Both the position numbers and the translations under genes were made by a program. Shown piece by piece: positions 1 to 10,452 of a DNA stretch of 64,000 nucleotides (its first letter is position 1; each line of letters opens with the position of its first letter). Below the pieces are notes generated by a model. It did no database searches, was not told the origin of the DNA, and saw only the letters and a program-made list of their open reading frames with translations. The stretch comes from Leptidea sinapis. Lineage: Eukaryota > Arthropoda > Insecta > Lepidoptera > Pieridae. Where the stretch lies: contig NC_066296.1 in NCBI RefSeq assembly GCF_905404315.1, positions 6,014,001 to 6,078,000 on the forward strand, read 5' to 3'.

Positions 1-99
1 CAGCTTGTGATGAAACCATAATTATAATTAAGCGTAACCCTCCAGAGCGGAAACTTTTAATTACACCCATTAAGTTAAAATGATGTTAGATAATATTCT

Positions 100-475
100 A
101 ATAGATTGGTTTACATCTCGAAATTACACATGTCATGTTAAGCTTACCAAAGTACTACACAGCGGTTTTTAGAGGTAGTTTTAAATATAATGTGACTAAG
201 TGTTGGAGCAATATACCACCACCTATAAGAAACTCGAAAACAGTATTTGTATTTAAACAATGCTACAAAAAACTTATATATACCGAGTACAAGAACCAAC
301 CTTAGTCGCAGATACACTGTACACTACTTTAATTTAAATATAATATATTTTTGTTTTTGTGATATGTAAACATTTTAATGTTTTTTTTTCTTTTTTAAAT
401 TTTACTGTTAACTGGCACTCCGACAGTTAACCAGGTAGTTGCTGAAAATCAGTATCAGTATAGGTGTGCTATGTA
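100..475 (+). mobile_element. LINE 3' end (ORF2 C-terminus plus 3'UTR)
   Basis: An open frame from about 100 to the stop at 304-306 reads YNVTKCWSNIPPPIRNSK followed by a lysine-rich end. This is the usual C-terminal signature of CR1/Jockey-group LINE ORF2 proteins (W-x-N-x-P-x-x-I-R). The reverse transcriptase core is missing, so this is a 5'-truncated dead copy. The following AT-rich 3'UTR carries a hairpin at 407-431. The exact family is not resolved. Confidence 0.6.
407..431 (+). other. Hairpin in LINE 3'UTR
   Basis: GTTAACTG (407-414) and CAGTTAAC (424-431) are perfect 8-bp complementary arms around a 9-base loop. It lies about 100 bases after the LINE stop codon, a position comparable to the 3' stem-loop of the element ending at 36165. 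A role in recognition by the reverse transcriptase is inference. Confidence 0.5.
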
Positions 476-689
476 GATTTGGATTCTTCTTTATGTTGTT
501 TGGTTGAGTTCTCGTAACAGGCTTCGTCATGCTCGCTGCTTGTGGTGGCGACATGGGACGGGTCGACCCTTCCCTACAATATGGTCGAGGAAGGCGATGG
601 CTGGCCCATGCGTCATGCTCGTGAACGGGCGCTACTTGTGGTGGTAGGATGATTCTGTTACGGGAAGCTCTGCTTCAGATTCTTAAATG

Positions 690-1290
690 TTATTATATTT
701 TTCTTTACAATCGCTTATAAAATGCTCGCAAAATGCCTCTATTTGATTACGGTGTATGTGGATGATGCAACTACTGTACACAATAACTTTTGTTTTGAAC
801 TTACATTTACTTTTTTGACTTACTCGTGTAGTGGCCGTTTTCAATAACGTATCTCTAGTTACAGATAAATTGCTGTCACCGTTTAATGACAAGATCTTAT
901 CTATCCATAGTTTTGTCCAATATAGTTATAGTCCGATGCTTTATGTCGATAGCTTATTGGAATGTAAGTAAGCGTAAAACGATAGATTTGTCTACCTCTA
1001 GTAAGAAAAACTGAGGATAGATAGGTTATTGAAAACGGCCGTAAAGCATTGGCTATTTGACAATAGGGATGTTAGTTGCATCACTTTACTCATATTGTAA
1101 TTGAAATGATTTGTAAAACGATGAAAATATTATAAATTTTGGTTTAAAAGATGGCGATGAGTTTTATCCTTCTTCTCATTAGCTCAACCTTTAACGAAGT
1201 AATAGCTAGATTCAATAAGATTTTTTTTTTCATTCATAGGCGGCCTACATGAATAAAGTGATTTTGATTTGATTTGAAGTACCATAATAC
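690..1290 (+). mobile_element. LINE-like 3' end repeat (family D), interrupted
   Basis: The right part (1140-1290), containing CTTCTTCTCATTAGCTCAAC and ATGAATAAAGTG with a GATTTGATTTGA tail, matches the copy at 57200-57512. Compared with that copy the sequence is interrupted at about 830-1045 by a foldback element. The tail of short TTTGA-type repeats is typical of lepidopteran LINE 3' ends. No coding capacity remains. Confidence 0.55.
833..1040. mobile_element. Foldback MITE inserted in family D repeat
   Basis: GGCCGTTTTCAATAAC at 833-848 is repeated in inverted orientation ending at 1040 (GTTATTGAAAACGGCC). The inner parts also pair imperfectly, for example around GTCGATAGCTTATTGG. Total length is about 208 bp with no coding content. 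The surrounding sequence rejoins family D on both sides, so this is a separate insertion. The superfamily and target duplication are not determined. Confidence 0.55.
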
Positions 1291-1427
1291 GGATATTACG
1301 TCTGTTTAAGCTAATAAGTAAATACCGCAGTGTCTGAAGACGAAGATTTTCAACTAGTGTGTGTTGCAAGTGATGACTAAACCGGTACGCAGACGTGGTC
1401 GCTAACTAATGGGCCTTATAATAAAGC

Positions 1428-1700
1428 TCATGGTCGCTCAGAGAGCAAGAGGGCTATTCTCGGAGTTTCCCTGCGAGATCGAATCAGAAATGAGGAGAAC
1501 CGTCGGAGAACCAAAGTTACCAACATAGTCCAAATGATTGCAAAACTAAATTGGCAGTAGTCAAGGCACATATTTCGACGGACAGATGGCCGTTGGGGCA
1601 GTAAAGTTATCAAATGGCAACCACGTACCGGAAGACGCAGTGTTGGTAGGCCAGCTGATGATGATAATGATGATGATGAAGCTAATAAGACAATGTGCCA
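1428..1700 (+). mobile_element. RTE-like LINE 3' fragment
   Basis: The sequence encodes a decayed version of the C-terminal stretch DGRWG...WRPRTGRRSVGRP, found again at 5955-6150 (minus) and 36281-36548 (plus). It ends in an irregular GATGATGAT microsatellite instead of poly-A, a usual feature of RTE-type elements. Frameshifts and stops show that it is a dead, 5'-truncated copy. Confidence 0.6.
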
Positions 1701-2077
1701 GTTTTTGCGATATTGCACGAATCGTTTACCTATCGGGTATTGTGAAGATTATTTGAAAGGGAGCCTATCGATGAATGATTTGGCTGAAGTGCAGCGGAAA
1801 GAGGATATTGGGCCAGCTATCTGAATCATTAAGCCTCGCGTTTCCAGTTCATCTACTTCATTGTTTCAATAACACTGTCTCCCTTAATCCATTTAAGAGT
1901 CACTCCATAAGTGACATCTCGTTAAAGGGATTGGTGATTCTTTTAGATTAGCGCTTAGGTGAAGGTGTTCCTGTCATAGACTAATGTATGCACTGTCGCA
2001 GAGAAATCTGATCAATAATAAATTATAAATAAAATATGTACTATCCGTCTTAGTATTGCTATACTATGCGGCTTCCT

Positions 2078-2268
2078 TGATGATGTTCGTCACCTTGAGA
2101 CAAAATTTATAAGTTTCATTTGCCCAGTAAATTCACTAACTACAGCGTTCTTCAGATCGAAACACAATAATGCTTACACATTACTGCTTCAGAAAAAGGA
2201 ACATTTGTGGTACCCATAATCTAGCTGATATCCTATGCAAAGAAGCCTCCGACTGGTAAGTACCTTAG
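2078..2268 (-). mobile_element. Family A dispersed repeat, partial
   Basis: On the minus strand this matches the repeat whose best copies are at 13548-13848 and 17574-17872 (start AGGCTCCTTTGCACAGGATG, then GGGTACCACAACGG). This copy is diverged, retains only the first half, and lacks the 3' CCCTTATTTTCATAAAA end. I recognise it as a common lepidopteran non-autonomous retroelement-like repeat but cannot name it. Confidence 0.6.
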
Positions 2269-2459
2269 TCTGACGACACCCTTGGGCCTGGGAATTCTTT
2301 CATTCATGGGGACTATGATGAAAATGATTGTTCATGAGCTGATTTCATTTATTTAATTCGTAATAAACGTACCTATGATAATTTTGACTTCCTTCTCATT
2401 TTTAAGTGCTACTTTTTTTTCTTAATTTCTTAGTTTTCTTTCACCTCTTAGCTCGTGAT

Positions 2460-2912
2460 TTTCATTATTATAACAGAAATAAGGGATTGCTTGTAACTAA
2501 TTCTACTAGGCTTCATAAGATACATAATAGCTTTAATGGTAAATGTGTACACTTTTATAATAAAGTCACAGCCACTGTTCACTTATTATCCACAAATAAA
2601 TTTAAATGCTTTATAAAAAAATGGCCCTGTCGTAAATCCTACTACTCCACAGCTAAATATCTAAGTGATTGGACAGCCTGGGACTAGATGATGATTATTT
2701 TATAGCAATAATAATGACAGTACAATATTGTATATTTTATTATAATGAGAGCAAAAAAAATAATGCTGGGAGAGTTTCTTGCAACCCTTCTTCTCTCTCA
2801 GAGCGCCATTTGTTTCCGAAACGGTAGTAGTGTTAGAAATGATATCAAAAATAATTCTAAAGGGATCAATTTTAAGAAAATAAATGCTTTTTATGCCTTT
2901 TTAGTATATCGG
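2460..2912 (+). mobile_element. CR1/Jockey-type LINE 3' end (family C)
   Basis: Codons from about 2469 encode NRNKGLLVTNSTRLHKIHNS and then FYNKV...KSYYSTAKYLSDWTAWD before a stop at 2685-2687. This is a LINE ORF2 C-terminus. The 3'UTR follows, with GCTGGGAGAGTTTCTTGC, AGCGCCATTTGTTTCCG and an end near AATGCTTTTTATGCC. Other copies are at 8709 (minus), 17153 (minus), 19907 (minus), 56224 (plus) and 57640 (plus). All are 5'-truncated. This copy preserves the C-terminal frame best. Confidence 0.65.
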
Positions 2913-3235
2913 CAGAACACTAAAAATGCACGAAATAATATTTCATTAACTAAATTAAATCATCAGTATAAAAATACTTCAGTTAGAAGTTTATATACAA
3001 CAATCATACCTTAATAATTGCCAATATGTTTGTTTGTCCCACAGGACCTACAATATCTACATAAATATAATCATATTCCGATATCAGACATCTCCCGCGA
3101 GTGAACCCGACTTTGTTATTCAGCTTTCTAAAATTGTCTGTTGAAAAGTTATCTCCACCGGGAATATTGTTTTCTTATGTATCAAACAACAATGTCCTTT
3201 ATAGGTCAGAAAAGATAAAAATCGTACAATCACTT

Positions 3236-3352
3236 ACGTACAAAAGGTGGAAAAGGCTTCTGTGATTCCCGTGGTCAAGAAAGTGCCGGCAGAAGTGATC
3301 ACTTACTATCAAGTGACCAGTTCTCTTATTCGTTCCCCTCGTCCACCAGAAT
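3236..3352 (+). mobile_element. LINE family B 3'UTR scrap
   Basis: Diverged match to the 3' end of family B (compare 10200-10300): CTTCTGTGATTCC, GCCGGCAGAAGTGATCACTT and AAGTGACCAGTTC in the same order. No coding sequence remains. Confidence 0.4.
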
Positions 3353-3446
3353 ATCTTACGAAAATTGAACCCCATCCAAATTGAGGGCAAATCTAAAATC
3401 TTACAAGACGAATAGAACGTTCAGGTAATGGTAAGGATGCTCAGGA

Positions 3447-3660
3447 TTCTTGAAAATCCCAGAAATTCTGATCGGCACTACAATTGCGCTCGTCTCCTTG
3501 AGACATACGATGTTAAGTCTCATTTGCCAAGTAATTTCACTAGCTACAGCGCTTTTCAGATCGAAACACAATAATACTTACACATTACTACTTCATGGCA
3601 GAAATAGGCGCGGTTGTGGTACCCATACTCTAGCCGGCATCCTGTGCAAAGGAGCCTATG
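3447..3660 (-). mobile_element. Family A dispersed repeat
   Basis: Minus-strand copy of the family best seen at 13548 and 17574. It contains the complements of AGGCTCCTTTGCACAGGATG, CGGCTAGAGTATGGGTACC and the CTCAAGGAGACGAGCGCAAT block. The far 3' part is truncated at about 3447. Noncoding. Confidence 0.65.
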
Positions 3661-3669
3661 ATATTATAT

Positions 3670-4100
3670 ACTAAACCTATGATATTTAAATACGTATCGG
3701 TCTTTGGTAAATTTGTCATGTATTCAGTATCTGCCAAAAAATTTTACGTAAAACTTTTAATGAACAAAGTTTGTTGTTGTTTTTTTTTAATATAAGATTA
3801 AAGATTTGATATTTAATATAAATACAATTTGGACTCTTAGGAGTTTTCAAGTGTTACTCAGACAATGCATTAATAATAATAATAATTGATACATACTGTC
3901 TTATTAATAAATGAAATGTAAATTTACTCCAAATTTAAAATATTTGTCTTTATCTTACCTTTGTTACCACGGAACAGAAAAAACTGATGTCTCTACAGAA
4001 TTACATGACAGGTAGAAGTTATTTTAAACTTGGAGTAACTATACGCTGCGATTATTAATAACATATATATTGTCCAGCCCCGAATTAGGAATATTAAGCA
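3670..4100. other. AT-rich interval, nothing recognised
   Basis: I see no gene, no RNA gene and no strong repeat structure here, only A/T runs and a short ATAATAATAATAAT tract near 3870. Confidence 0.5.
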
Positions 4101-4104
4101 GTAG

Positions 4105-4455
4105 CTGATACCCGCGACTTCGACCGCGTAGATAATGGGTTTCTAAAATAATAAGCAGGTTTGGAATTGAAGATTATCTCATGTCCTATTCCAGTTCCGA
4201 TTCCCGTTTTCGCTCCCGTTCCCAACATATTATATGATACTTATTTCGAGGAAGATTGCTATGGCAAACTAGCTCATCGACATGAATTTCAGTTTTTCAC
4301 AAATCCCGCGGGACCCATGGATTTTTATAGGAAAAAATCTAGCCTATGTCATTTTCCAAACTCTAGACTATCGGTGTACCAAATTTCAACAAAATCGATT
4401 CAGTAGCTCCGGTGTAAAAGCGTAACAAACAAACTTATATACACATTTATAATAC
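4105..4455 (+). mobile_element. RTE-derived or SINE-like repeat
   Basis: Begins TACCCGCGACTTCGACCGCG and ends with CAAAATCGATTCAGTAGCTC followed by CGTAACAAACAAACTTATA. These are the two hallmark blocks of a very common lepidopteran RTE-tail or SINE repeat. Related pieces occur at 24290-24330 and on both sides of the LINE at 31.8-36.2 kb. It carries no credible protein. Confidence 0.6.
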
Positions 4456-4650
4456 TAGTAGGTATAGCCTGTGCTATGGGTTCCCTACAACGACATATAT
4501 AATTCAATAAACTTACATATCCATGACTCGGAAACAAACATTGATATTCATCATAGTACAAACGTTGATTCGAACCCGGGACTCCTAGGTCAGTAGTCAG
4601 GATCATTAACCACTAGGCTATATGAATAGTCTTATTTCTGGAGTGTTACC
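4455..4650 (-). mobile_element. tRNA-derived SINE
   Basis: On the minus strand the tRNA-like head contains CCTAGGAGTCCCGGGTTCGA, with a GGTTCGAATC box B match. It is followed by the body motif ending in ATGTAAGTTTATTGAATTA. A related body occurs at 48360-48510 (plus). It would not fold into a functional tRNA cloverleaf, so I call it a SINE rather than a tRNA gene. Confidence 0.6.
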
Positions 4651-4702
4651 TGTTACCATGAATGACTTTTTAGAGTATTCAAATAAAGAAATGAATATGA
4701 AA

Positions 4703-5158
4703 TCTTATATATAAAATTCTCGTGTCACAATGTTAGTTACCTTACTCCTCCGAAACGGCTTACTGATTTTTACCAAATTTTATATATATTCAGTAGGTCT
4801 GAGAATGGGCTACTACCTATTTTTCATCCCCCTAAATGTTAAGGGTGGTCCACCCCAAAATTTTTTTTGGACGTAATTTTTTGTTTTTATTTTTTTATGA
4901 TACATCATTAAAAAATACATACAACCCTAAATTTTCAACCCTCTACGATCAACCCCTATTTTTGTATCGCGATTTTTATATTATTCTGTTTCATCCACAA
5001 AACCGCTATAGGGCTGCACGATGGCAATGGATCAATACTTACAATAATTGTAGTTCGATAAATTTGGCAGGTCTGAGAATCGGTTGAATCTACTTTTTAC
5101 ACCCCAAAAATTTTTTTATTACTGTATATAGCAATACAAAGTTTGCTCGGTCAGCTAG
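4703..5158 (+). mobile_element. Non-autonomous Helitron-like element
   Basis: Starts with TC at 4703 after an A, followed by a TATATATAAAA-type start. It ends GGTCAGCTAG followed by T (5159), matching the Helitron rules of a 5' TC, a 3' CTRR end, insertion between A and T, and no target duplication. The interior block CCCCCTAAATGTTAAGGGT is shared with the copy at 16690-17089. It encodes no Rep/helicase and so is non-autonomous. The subterminal hairpin is weak in this copy, which limits confidence. Confidence 0.6.
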
Positions 5159-5159
5159 T

Positions 5160-5425
5160 AATTTATATTATTTAAACACGACTCATATATTGGATGCAGC
5201 ACCTTACTAAATAATTTGTTATGTATATTACAGCCATTCGAAAATACTCTATTTGATTGAAAACAGTGGCCGTTGAGTTTCTTATATGTTCTTCTCACGA
5301 TCTCTACTTTTTGCGAACATATGGTAAAATCAGTCATTTAAAAGAAATATTTGTAGTGACTATTCAAAAGCGCTTAGTTTAAGCCTAATTGAAAAAAGTT
5401 TAATTGACTTTGACTTTGAATATAA
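5160..5425 (+). mobile_element. LINE 3' end with TTTGAC tail
   Basis: Contains GTGGCCGTTGAGTTTCTTAT, CTTCTCACGATCTCTACTTT and the end AATTGACTTTGACTTTGAAT. This is a 3'UTR type I recognise from lepidopteran LINEs with a short-repeat tail. It abuts the Helitron-like end at 5159 exactly. Noncoding here. Confidence 0.5.
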
Positions 5426-5950
5426 TATCATTTACAACGGTGGGCCGATAATTTAACACAGCGATAAAAATACTCTGCAAATAATTTAACATTTATTTCC
5501 ATTTCTGACAAAGTAAAAAAGTAGCACACTTCTTTTCATATACCTACTCTGAGTTTATATCTCTTAGTTTCCGTAATCCATTTCATATAATACAACACGT
5601 ATTTCAAGAAAGTTCAATAAAGACATAAATCGCGTAACATTTTCTCGCGTTTGCTCTACGCTCATATCAGTTAATATTATATATTTATTGCTTCATATTG
5701 GCTATAGCAGCTGTATAGCGCCGTACACGGTTTTCGTCCTTATTGATATTGGCAGACTCCCTTTAGAAAATTTTCCGTGTACCTGGCATATTTTTATATT
5801 TTTTTATCAAGGCTTATTATTATAAATGTATACTCACCTAAAACTTTGTTTCATTGAGGTGAACATTCATCATACAGGTAACGCTAAAATGTTCGGTAGA
5901 TTTAAAAAAAATCGTTCAAAAATCTAAAATGGAACACATATCAATTTATT
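5426..5950. other. AT-rich interval, nothing recognised
   Basis: No open frame of note, no terminal repeats and no RNA-gene signature were seen. Confidence 0.5.
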
Positions 5951-5954
5951 TTTA

Positions 5955-6152
5955 AGAAGCGTAACGTTTGTTCATCAGCCGGAAGAGGTCCAATGCTGGA
6001 TAAAGGCCTCCCCGAAGATATCCACGACGATCGGTCCTGCGCTGCCCTCATCCAACGTATTCCAGCGATCTTGACCAGATCGTCGGTCCATCTTGTGGGG
6101 GGCCTACAAACACTGCGTCGGCCATCTGAAACATTGACATAACATAACAGAA
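5955..6152 (-). mobile_element. RTE-like LINE 3' fragment
   Basis: Minus-strand translation reads GRRSVCRPPTRWTDDLVKIA then GIRWMRAAQDRSSW, the C-terminal end of an RTE-like endonuclease/reverse-transcriptase polyprotein. It is the same family as 1428-1700 and 36281-36548. It is 5'-truncated and lacks any catalytic motif. Confidence 0.7.
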
Positions 6153-6269
6153 ATGTAACATTAGGGAAATTATTTTTTAAAACAATGTGGATGTGTAACA
6201 TTGCGCTGCAAACACTCCTGAAATCTGAACTTCAAATTGGTAAAAACTGCGCGTGGAATAGACTAGAAT

Positions 6270-6800
6270 AGACTAAAACTGCAGAATATTGCTAACAAAC
6301 ACCTGCATCCTCCCAGGCATGACGTATGGTTGTCTACTACTACTAACCAACGATCATCTCAACAAACTAAAATCGTGTCAACATAACATAGAAAGGAGTG
6401 TATTAATGATTAAGAAAAGTGATAGAATAAACTTAAAAGAAATAAGAAAAACGGTAAACACTGCAGACGTATCACAAACTATTAGTAGACTCAAATGGCA
6501 ATTGGCAGGACACCTAATACAAGGCAAACGAGAAGAATGGGCCAAAATAATAACAGAATGGTATCCTACAGAAGGAAAAAGGCAGAGAAGGAGAGCAAGT
6601 CATAGATGGAGCGACGATTAAAAAGATGCCGCTGGTATGACGTGGAGCAGATCGTGTCATGACCGAGAACACTGGGAGAGCCTGGGGGAGGCCTATGCGA
6701 AAGCAAAACAATCCGTGCCGATGTCTACTGCAAACTAAATGTAAATACAAAACTATCTAAAGATTGTTATTGAAGGCTATTATTATTATTATAATTTTAG
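6270..6800 (+). pseudogene. RTE-like LINE ORF C-terminal remnant
   Basis: An open frame (6289-6621) reads YGCLLLLTNDHLNKLKSCQH, then SRLKWQLAGHLIQGK and RRASHRWSDD. This is the C-terminal region of an RTE-like ORF, after the reverse transcriptase core. A stop at 6619-6621 is followed in the same frame by residues resembling the usual end (HDREHWESLGEAYAKAK) to about 6735, so the stop is probably a mutation. The element finishes in a TATTATTATTATTAT tail at about 6778-6793. EN and RT catalytic domains are absent. It differs in sequence from the RTE-like LINE at 39.4 kb. Confidence 0.65.
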
Positions 6801-7180
6801 ATCTTTCATCAAAATGCGACGCAAGGACATGTTAGATAGAGCGAGCTCAACTAACCGCTTGGGAGTTAATAGACCAGGATTACTTTGTACAAAAGTTTAA
6901 ACTTCATCAATTGTGGAGACATAACAATCTAGAGAGCTTGTATTCATTGTTTGGTAAAAGATGCTTCTAAAGATTGTTGTTGTGATTAATGGCAAAATTA
7001 GAAAGGGGAGAAAAAATAAAACGATTTATTAGCTACAAACAAACGTTGTAATCGTGAAAGTTGTGTTGAACATTGGAATTCAAAAAATAAACCATCGTGG
7101 CCCTAAGCAATCTAGGATAAATTTCGATACGATCAGTGGTTTAGGCTTGAAAGAGCCTCAAACAAAGAAACATTTTTACT
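6800..7180. other. Intergenic, nothing recognised
   Basis: No supported feature was found. Two imperfect repeats of AAGATTGTTGTTG-type sequence occur (6763 and 6970) and have no obvious function. Confidence 0.4.
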
Positions 7181-7182
7181 AT

Positions 7183-8165
7183 ACAGGGTGGGCCAAAAGA
7201 AATCATCCGATGTTGTTTGGCTCTCTTTTTTTTCTAAATGAAATACTTCGATTCTGTTTTTTGATTATGTTTATTTAAACCTTTAGAATTGTAGTGGTCA
7301 AATCGAGAATATGATTTCGGCCAAATGGTCGCCGTCACAATTGATTGCCAAACGGGCTCGTTTTATGGCATTTTTCATCATTTCGGCGAGAACTCCGGGC
7401 GACAGATTCTCGCACTCCTGTCAAATGTTGTCCTTGAGGGCTTCCAGAGTATCGGGCTTGTTCACGATAACACGGGACTTCAAAAAACCCCACAAAAAAA
7501 GTCTGAAACGGTTAAATCGGGCAATCTTGCGGGCCAGTGCAAATTGCCAAAACGAGAGATGAGGCGACCCGGGAACGCCGCCTTCAGAATATCGGTTGTG
7601 GCTCGCGCAGTGTGTGCCGTTGCTCCGTCCTGTTGAAACCACATGTCCTGCAGTCCTAATTCGTCCAATTGCGGCAGAAAAAACTCGGTCAACATGGCCC
7701 TATAGCGCGCACCGTCCGCTGTTGTCGTTTGTCTAGCGGCGTTCTCGAAAAAAATGGCCCTATGACTCCTCCAGCGTGCACAGCGCACCATGCAGTCGGA
7801 TTTTCGGTGCCCCTGAAGCGATAGTTTTGCTTGTTCACGTACACGCGGAGGTGGAAATGAGCCTCATCGCTCATTTTGATTTTGGTCGAAAAATCGTCCA
7901 CTTCTTCAAGATTGAGGATCGCTTGCGTGTTACGCAGGTTACGCAGGTTTGGCGGTCGGTAGGCAGCAGCTGATGCATGGACTGGACTTTGTACGGGAAC
8001 ATGCGCAGGTCTTTGACTAAAATTCGCCTTAGGGACGTCCGGCTGATGGCAAATTGCGTGGCACGTCGTCTGGTCGATTTTTCCGGCGACTGCACGACAT
8101 CCTCGGCAACAGCGGCGATATTCTCGGCAGAACGGGCGCTCCGGGGCCGCCCACACTTGTCAACG
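7183..8165 (-). pseudogene. Mariner-type transposase gene (DD41D), truncated and frameshifted
   Basis: Minus-strand frames encode the catalytic part of an IS630/Tc1/mariner transposase: MSDEAHFHLRVYVNKQNYRF (first D), then WFQQDGATAHTARATTDILK (second D), then RLPDLTVSDFF (third D). I count 41 residues between the second and third aspartates, which places it in the DD41D group rather than classical DD34D mariners. At least two frameshifts break it, one inside the first-to-second D interval (about 7700-7790) and one right after SDFF (about 7490). The 3' end of the element is the sequence from 7183, TACAGGGTGGGCCAAAAGAA, which looks like a terminal repeat. At the other end homology stops near 8165, so the N-terminal helix-turn-helix region and the 5' terminus are lost. 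The local GC content is clearly higher than the flanks. It is a dead copy. Confidence 0.8.
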
Positions 8166-8708
8166 TCTCGTATTTATTTCTTGTATTTATTGTAAAGCCA
8201 TTGTTTTTTAGTTATGAATTAGTGTAATCACGGCTCACTAGTAGTAGGTCCCAAAACAAATTAAGACGTCGTCGAGTGCCAGAGCCGAATCGGTCCCTAT
8301 TTACTGGTAGGTCCCAAAAAACAAATTTTAATAAAATAAATTTTTCTGCCGTATTAATAGACTCAGATCAACAAATCCATTAAAAAGTTGCATGTACTTT
8401 TAATTTATCTACTCAAATACATTACGGAGGGAAATGAGCCAACGAAATCAGAATATATGTTCTTAAGTTAAATTGTGTTCACGTACCTCTAACTAAACTT
8501 AACGTTTTAACCATTCTCATCCAATATCCATGTTATTTGTGTTTAATTACTTCGGAGCTATCTTGTTACAAGTTAAATAAGCGTGCTGTGGCTTAAGTAT
8601 ATTTGTATGTTACTTAGTTTTGTATTGTTTTGCTAAGAACTTGGGTTTATCGCAATTCACGGAATAAATTAAGCTATAATTTAGTATCTTCCTCCCAATT
8701 CATTACAA
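8166..8708. other. Intergenic with a short direct repeat
   Basis: GTAGGTCCCAAAACAAATT (about 8241) recurs as GGTAGGTCCCAAAAAACAAA at about 8308, 65-70 bp apart. Otherwise nothing is recognised. Confidence 0.4.
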
Positions 8709-8880
8709 GGCATAAAGGCATTTAATTTATCAAGATTGATTCCTTTAGAATTCATTTTGATATCATGTCTAATATACTAGATACTACTACCGCTTCGAAA
8801 CAAATAGCGTTCTGAGAGAGAATGAGAGGCGCAAGAAACTATCCCAGCAATCTTTTTTGCGCTCTTTTTAATGAAATTTA
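8709..8880 (-). mobile_element. Family C LINE 3'UTR fragment
   Basis: Minus-strand match to the end of family C: complements of AATGCCTTTATGCC, AGCGCTATTTGTTTCGAAGC and TTGCTGGGATAGTTTCTTGC. Only the terminal roughly 170 bp remain. Confidence 0.6.
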
Positions 8881-9717
8881 CGTGGTCATTTACGTCTGCT
8901 CTTCATGGCTGATCGACTCGGTTCAACCCGATGTTCTCAGCAAGATATATCAAAAACTCCTCATGATAAACCAATACCACAAGACAAGTAATAGTATAGT
9001 AGCGTAACTCAGCGATCTCCTTGCAATTTATACATATGTGTGAGTGGAACGGTAGGGTTGGTACATACAAGAAAATTGACGACGCGGACCGCGCGGTGCA
9101 GCTAATTTAACTCGGACAGCGACCAGTCTCGGTGGTGTACGGTGTGGCACTAAATTGTTTTGTCTTCTCAAGATAGAAGAAAGAAAGAAAGAAATATATC
9201 TATTTGTAACATAATATAATAGAAAAACATATTTACAAAACAAATAACAAATTGGAGTGTTTGTCACAAATTGGTCACACTTCAGCATAATGCTGATTAG
9301 TGTCGCAACCGAATGTGGGACCAAAAAATGACGCCACACACGAATGCCATAAGTAGCGTACGCCTTTCTTATTACACTTCTTACACGTTATATCTTAGAT
9401 AGCAGGTTCTTCGTTAACCTTACCTCATAGTTCAAGATATTAAACATACAAAAATTTTAACAAGCAAACTAGATTGCACTGGTGTCTATAGTTATAAGAT
9501 TGCTTAGCGGCCGTGTAAAGAGTGTGTATGTGTGCGTGCGCTTGGCCGCTCTAGTATGAAGTTACAGTACTGTTCTATAACTGTATTGTGCCAATATTTT
9601 CTACGTCATAATGTACTGAATGGTTCTCAAGACTGCATTCAGGGACTAGCAATATTTAAAAAGAAAGACTTTGATTTGATTTAATACCTGCTTTAAAACC
9701 ACGTAAACTATAAGTTT
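8881..9717. other. Intergenic, nothing firmly recognised
   Basis: A GAAAGAAAGAAAGAAA tract lies at about 9178-9195. A more GC-rich patch (9070-9150) contains no credible coding frame. A short TTTGATTTGATTTAA tail at about 9670 suggests a decayed LINE end. Confidence 0.35.
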
Positions 9718-9888
9718 ACCAGTGGAAGGCTCCTTTGCATAGGATGCCGGCTAGATTATGGGTACCACAACGGAGCCTATTTCTGCCGTGAAGCAGTTAT
9801 ATGTAAGCATTATTGTCTGAAGGGCGCCGTAGGTAGTGAAATTACTTACTGGGCAAACGAGGCTTAATATCTTATGTCTCAAGGAGAT
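9718..9888 (+). mobile_element. Family A repeat, left part (split copy)
   Basis: Matches the first half of family A (AGGCTCCTTTGCATAGGATG through TGTCTCAAGGAGATGAC). The sequence then switches abruptly to family B and resumes at 10314 with GACGAGCGCAAATGAGGTGC. The two halves are one copy split by an insertion. Confidence 0.75.
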
Positions 9889-10313
9889 GACACTCTTCAC
9901 TTGGCGTTGCGTAGATACGTCGCTTCATTGTGTGTCTTCTACCGCTTTTATCACGGGGAGTATTCCGAAGAGCTGATTAATCTGATTCCAGCCAACGAAA
10001 TCCAGTTTCGCACGAAACGTCACAAGTTAGGATATCATCCTCACTATCTAGATGTGGGGCGGTCTTCCACAGTGCGGTTTTCAAGGAGCTTTCTTCCACG
10101 TACTACAAAGCTGTGGCATGAGCTTCCTTGTGGGGTGTTTCCGGGACGATACGACATGCCTTTCCTTCAAAAAAAGCGCGTAAACCTTCCTTTAAGGCCG
10201 ACAACGCTCCTGTGATTCCTCTGGTGTTGCAAGAGAATGTGGGCGGCGGTGATCACTTAACACCAGGTGACCCGTTCGCTCATTTGTCCTCCTATTCCAT
10301 AAAAAAAGACGAG
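9889..10313 (+). pseudogene. LINE family B 3' end inserted into family A
   Basis: An open frame reads LRRYVASLCVFYRFYHGEYS, EELINLIPANE, then SRSFLPRTTKLWHELPCGVF and PGRYDM. This is the C-terminal end of a LINE ORF2 (the W-x-E-L-P block near the end), followed by a 3'UTR ending CTCCTATTCCATAAAAAAA. It is the longest family B copy here. Others are at 24155 (minus), 37140 (plus), 47530 (minus) and 59566 (minus). It interrupts a family A repeat between 9888 and 10314. A GAC triplet flanks both sides, so any target duplication is very short or unclear. Confidence 0.75.
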
Positions 10314-10452
10314 CGCAAATGAGGTGCCGGTCAGAATTTTTGTGATTTTCAAGAATCCTGAGAGGTACTTCATTGTAATGGGCAGGGCGTATCAATAACC
10401 ATCAAATGAACGTCCTGCTCGTCTCATCCCTTATTGTCATAAAAAAAGAATT
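10314..10452 (+). mobile_element. Family A repeat, right part (split copy)
   Basis: Resumes family A after the insertion: TTTTCAAGAATCCTGAGAGG, TAATGGGCAGGGCGTATCAA, GAACGTCCTGCTCGTCTC, then CCTTATTGTCATAAAAAAA. Confidence 0.75.

Noticed and set aside
2745..3014. Small protein-coding gene
   Set aside because: The frame lies in the 3'UTR of the family C LINE, which recurs at five other places with the frame broken.
4485..4630. tRNA gene on the minus strand
   Set aside because: The box B-like motif and tRNA-like order are there, but the stems do not pair into a cloverleaf and the sequence continues into a SINE body seen again at 48360.
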